From Ciona savignyi (lineage: Eukaryota; Chordata; Ascidiacea; Phlebobranchia; Cionidae): 64,000 bases of DNA. The notes under the pieces were generated by a model that searched no databases, was not told the origin of the DNA, and saw only the letters and a program-made list of their open reading frames with translations. Below, one piece after another: positions 63,731 through 64,000 of the stretch; within the stretch, counting starts at the first letter, position 1, and every line of letters begins with the position of its first letter. The translations under genes were made by a program, and so were the position numbers. The stretch spans positions 78,108 to 142,107 of the forward strand of contig CH003207.1 of the NCBI GenBank assembly GCA_000149265.1, in the 5' to 3' direction.

Positions 63731-63840
63731 TTTTAACCGGTATAGGCTTCGAAACCGTAATGGGCTCGTTGCTGAGACCGTTTTTTGTATGTAAGTAGGT
63801 GTATGTATCGGTCGCGTTAACCATTCGGCCACACGACCGT
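63731..63840 (-). repeat. tRNA-like repeat, family B, good copy
   Basis: Minus strand: GTGTGGCCGAATGGTTAACG, CGACCGATACATACACC, CGGTCTCAGCAACGAGCCC, TACGGTTTCGAAGCC and ACCGGTTAAAAAAG end. Confidence 0.75.
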
Positions 63841-64000
63841 ACAAAACCCACCTTTCACTCAGTATATCCCACACACTGATTTAGAAAACCCTATTATCCC
63901 CTAACCTACACCTGCCAATCGAAATTGCATGGAATCGATACAAAATCCTTTTAAAATCCTGGGTTTTATGCACGAAATTGCACATTTCAAGTTCAACCAT

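Larger units (their letters stand above)
60782..64000. other. BTB-gene intron 6 (and beyond), no exon seen
   Basis: No in-phase exon with C2H2 pattern is visible, so the next exon is probably beyond the edge. It holds three CRE-like palindromes (60.8 to 61.5 kb), a family A SINE (61935-62150), a family B element (63731-63840), and GC-richer unique stretches at 60.84-61.45 and 62.85-63.65 kb. Confidence 0.5.

Overview
The window is a piece of an AT-rich animal genome with small multi-exon genes. The genes have clear animal orthologues, only one rabaptin-type gene is seen, introns are short and full of tRNA-derived SINEs and small inverted-repeat elements, and two assembly gaps (N runs) are present. 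The gene set and compact style suggest a marine invertebrate deuterostome, most likely a tunicate such as Ciona; this is an inference from style and cannot be proven from the window.

Layout, left to right. (1) About 0.05-17.45 kb, + strand: the 3' part of a rabaptin gene (RABEP1/2 type, early-endosome Rab5 effector), 11 firm exons plus one possible upstream exon, ending in the Rab5-binding coiled coil. Its introns hold a 2.1 kb hAT-like element with a nested Tigger-like element, a 49-bp minisatellite grown out of a SINE, and duplicated splice junctions. (2) 19.08-21.50 kb, + strand: a complete four-exon TMED2 (p24 beta cargo receptor of COPI/COPII vesicles), 201 aa. (3) 23.94-30.82 kb, - strand: GLOD4 (glyoxalase-domain protein), eight exons, with two apparent one-base frameshifts. 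(4) 31.31-33.74 kb, - strand: an intronless mitochondrial alanyl-tRNA synthetase (AARS2), 809 aa, with a decayed editing site. (5) 35.81-44.83 kb, + strand: MRPL39 (mitoribosomal protein mL39), 11 exons, 443 aa with a charged C-terminal extension. AARS2 and MRPL39 diverge from a shared 2.1 kb interval and both serve mitochondrial translation. (6) 44.83-56.78 kb: 12 kb without a gene I can support, carrying repeats of two tRNA-like families and MITEs. (7) 56.78 kb to beyond the right edge, + strand: the 5' part of a BTB/POZ transcription-factor gene closest to ZBTB44; the BTB domain and a Ser/Pro/Asn-rich linker are present, and the zinc fingers should lie beyond 64 kb.

The repeats fall into recognisable families: a ~300-bp tRNA-derived SINE with a TATCC tail (family A), a ~100-bp tRNA-like element (family B, seen only right of 43 kb), a TCGTTTTGCCG-type repeat (family C), and two small TIR families (D and E) that share a core. 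No bacterial-type system, CRISPR array or complete autonomous transposon was found. The strongest biological signals are the predicted loss of editing in mitochondrial AlaRS and several tandem duplications that each carry a splice site.
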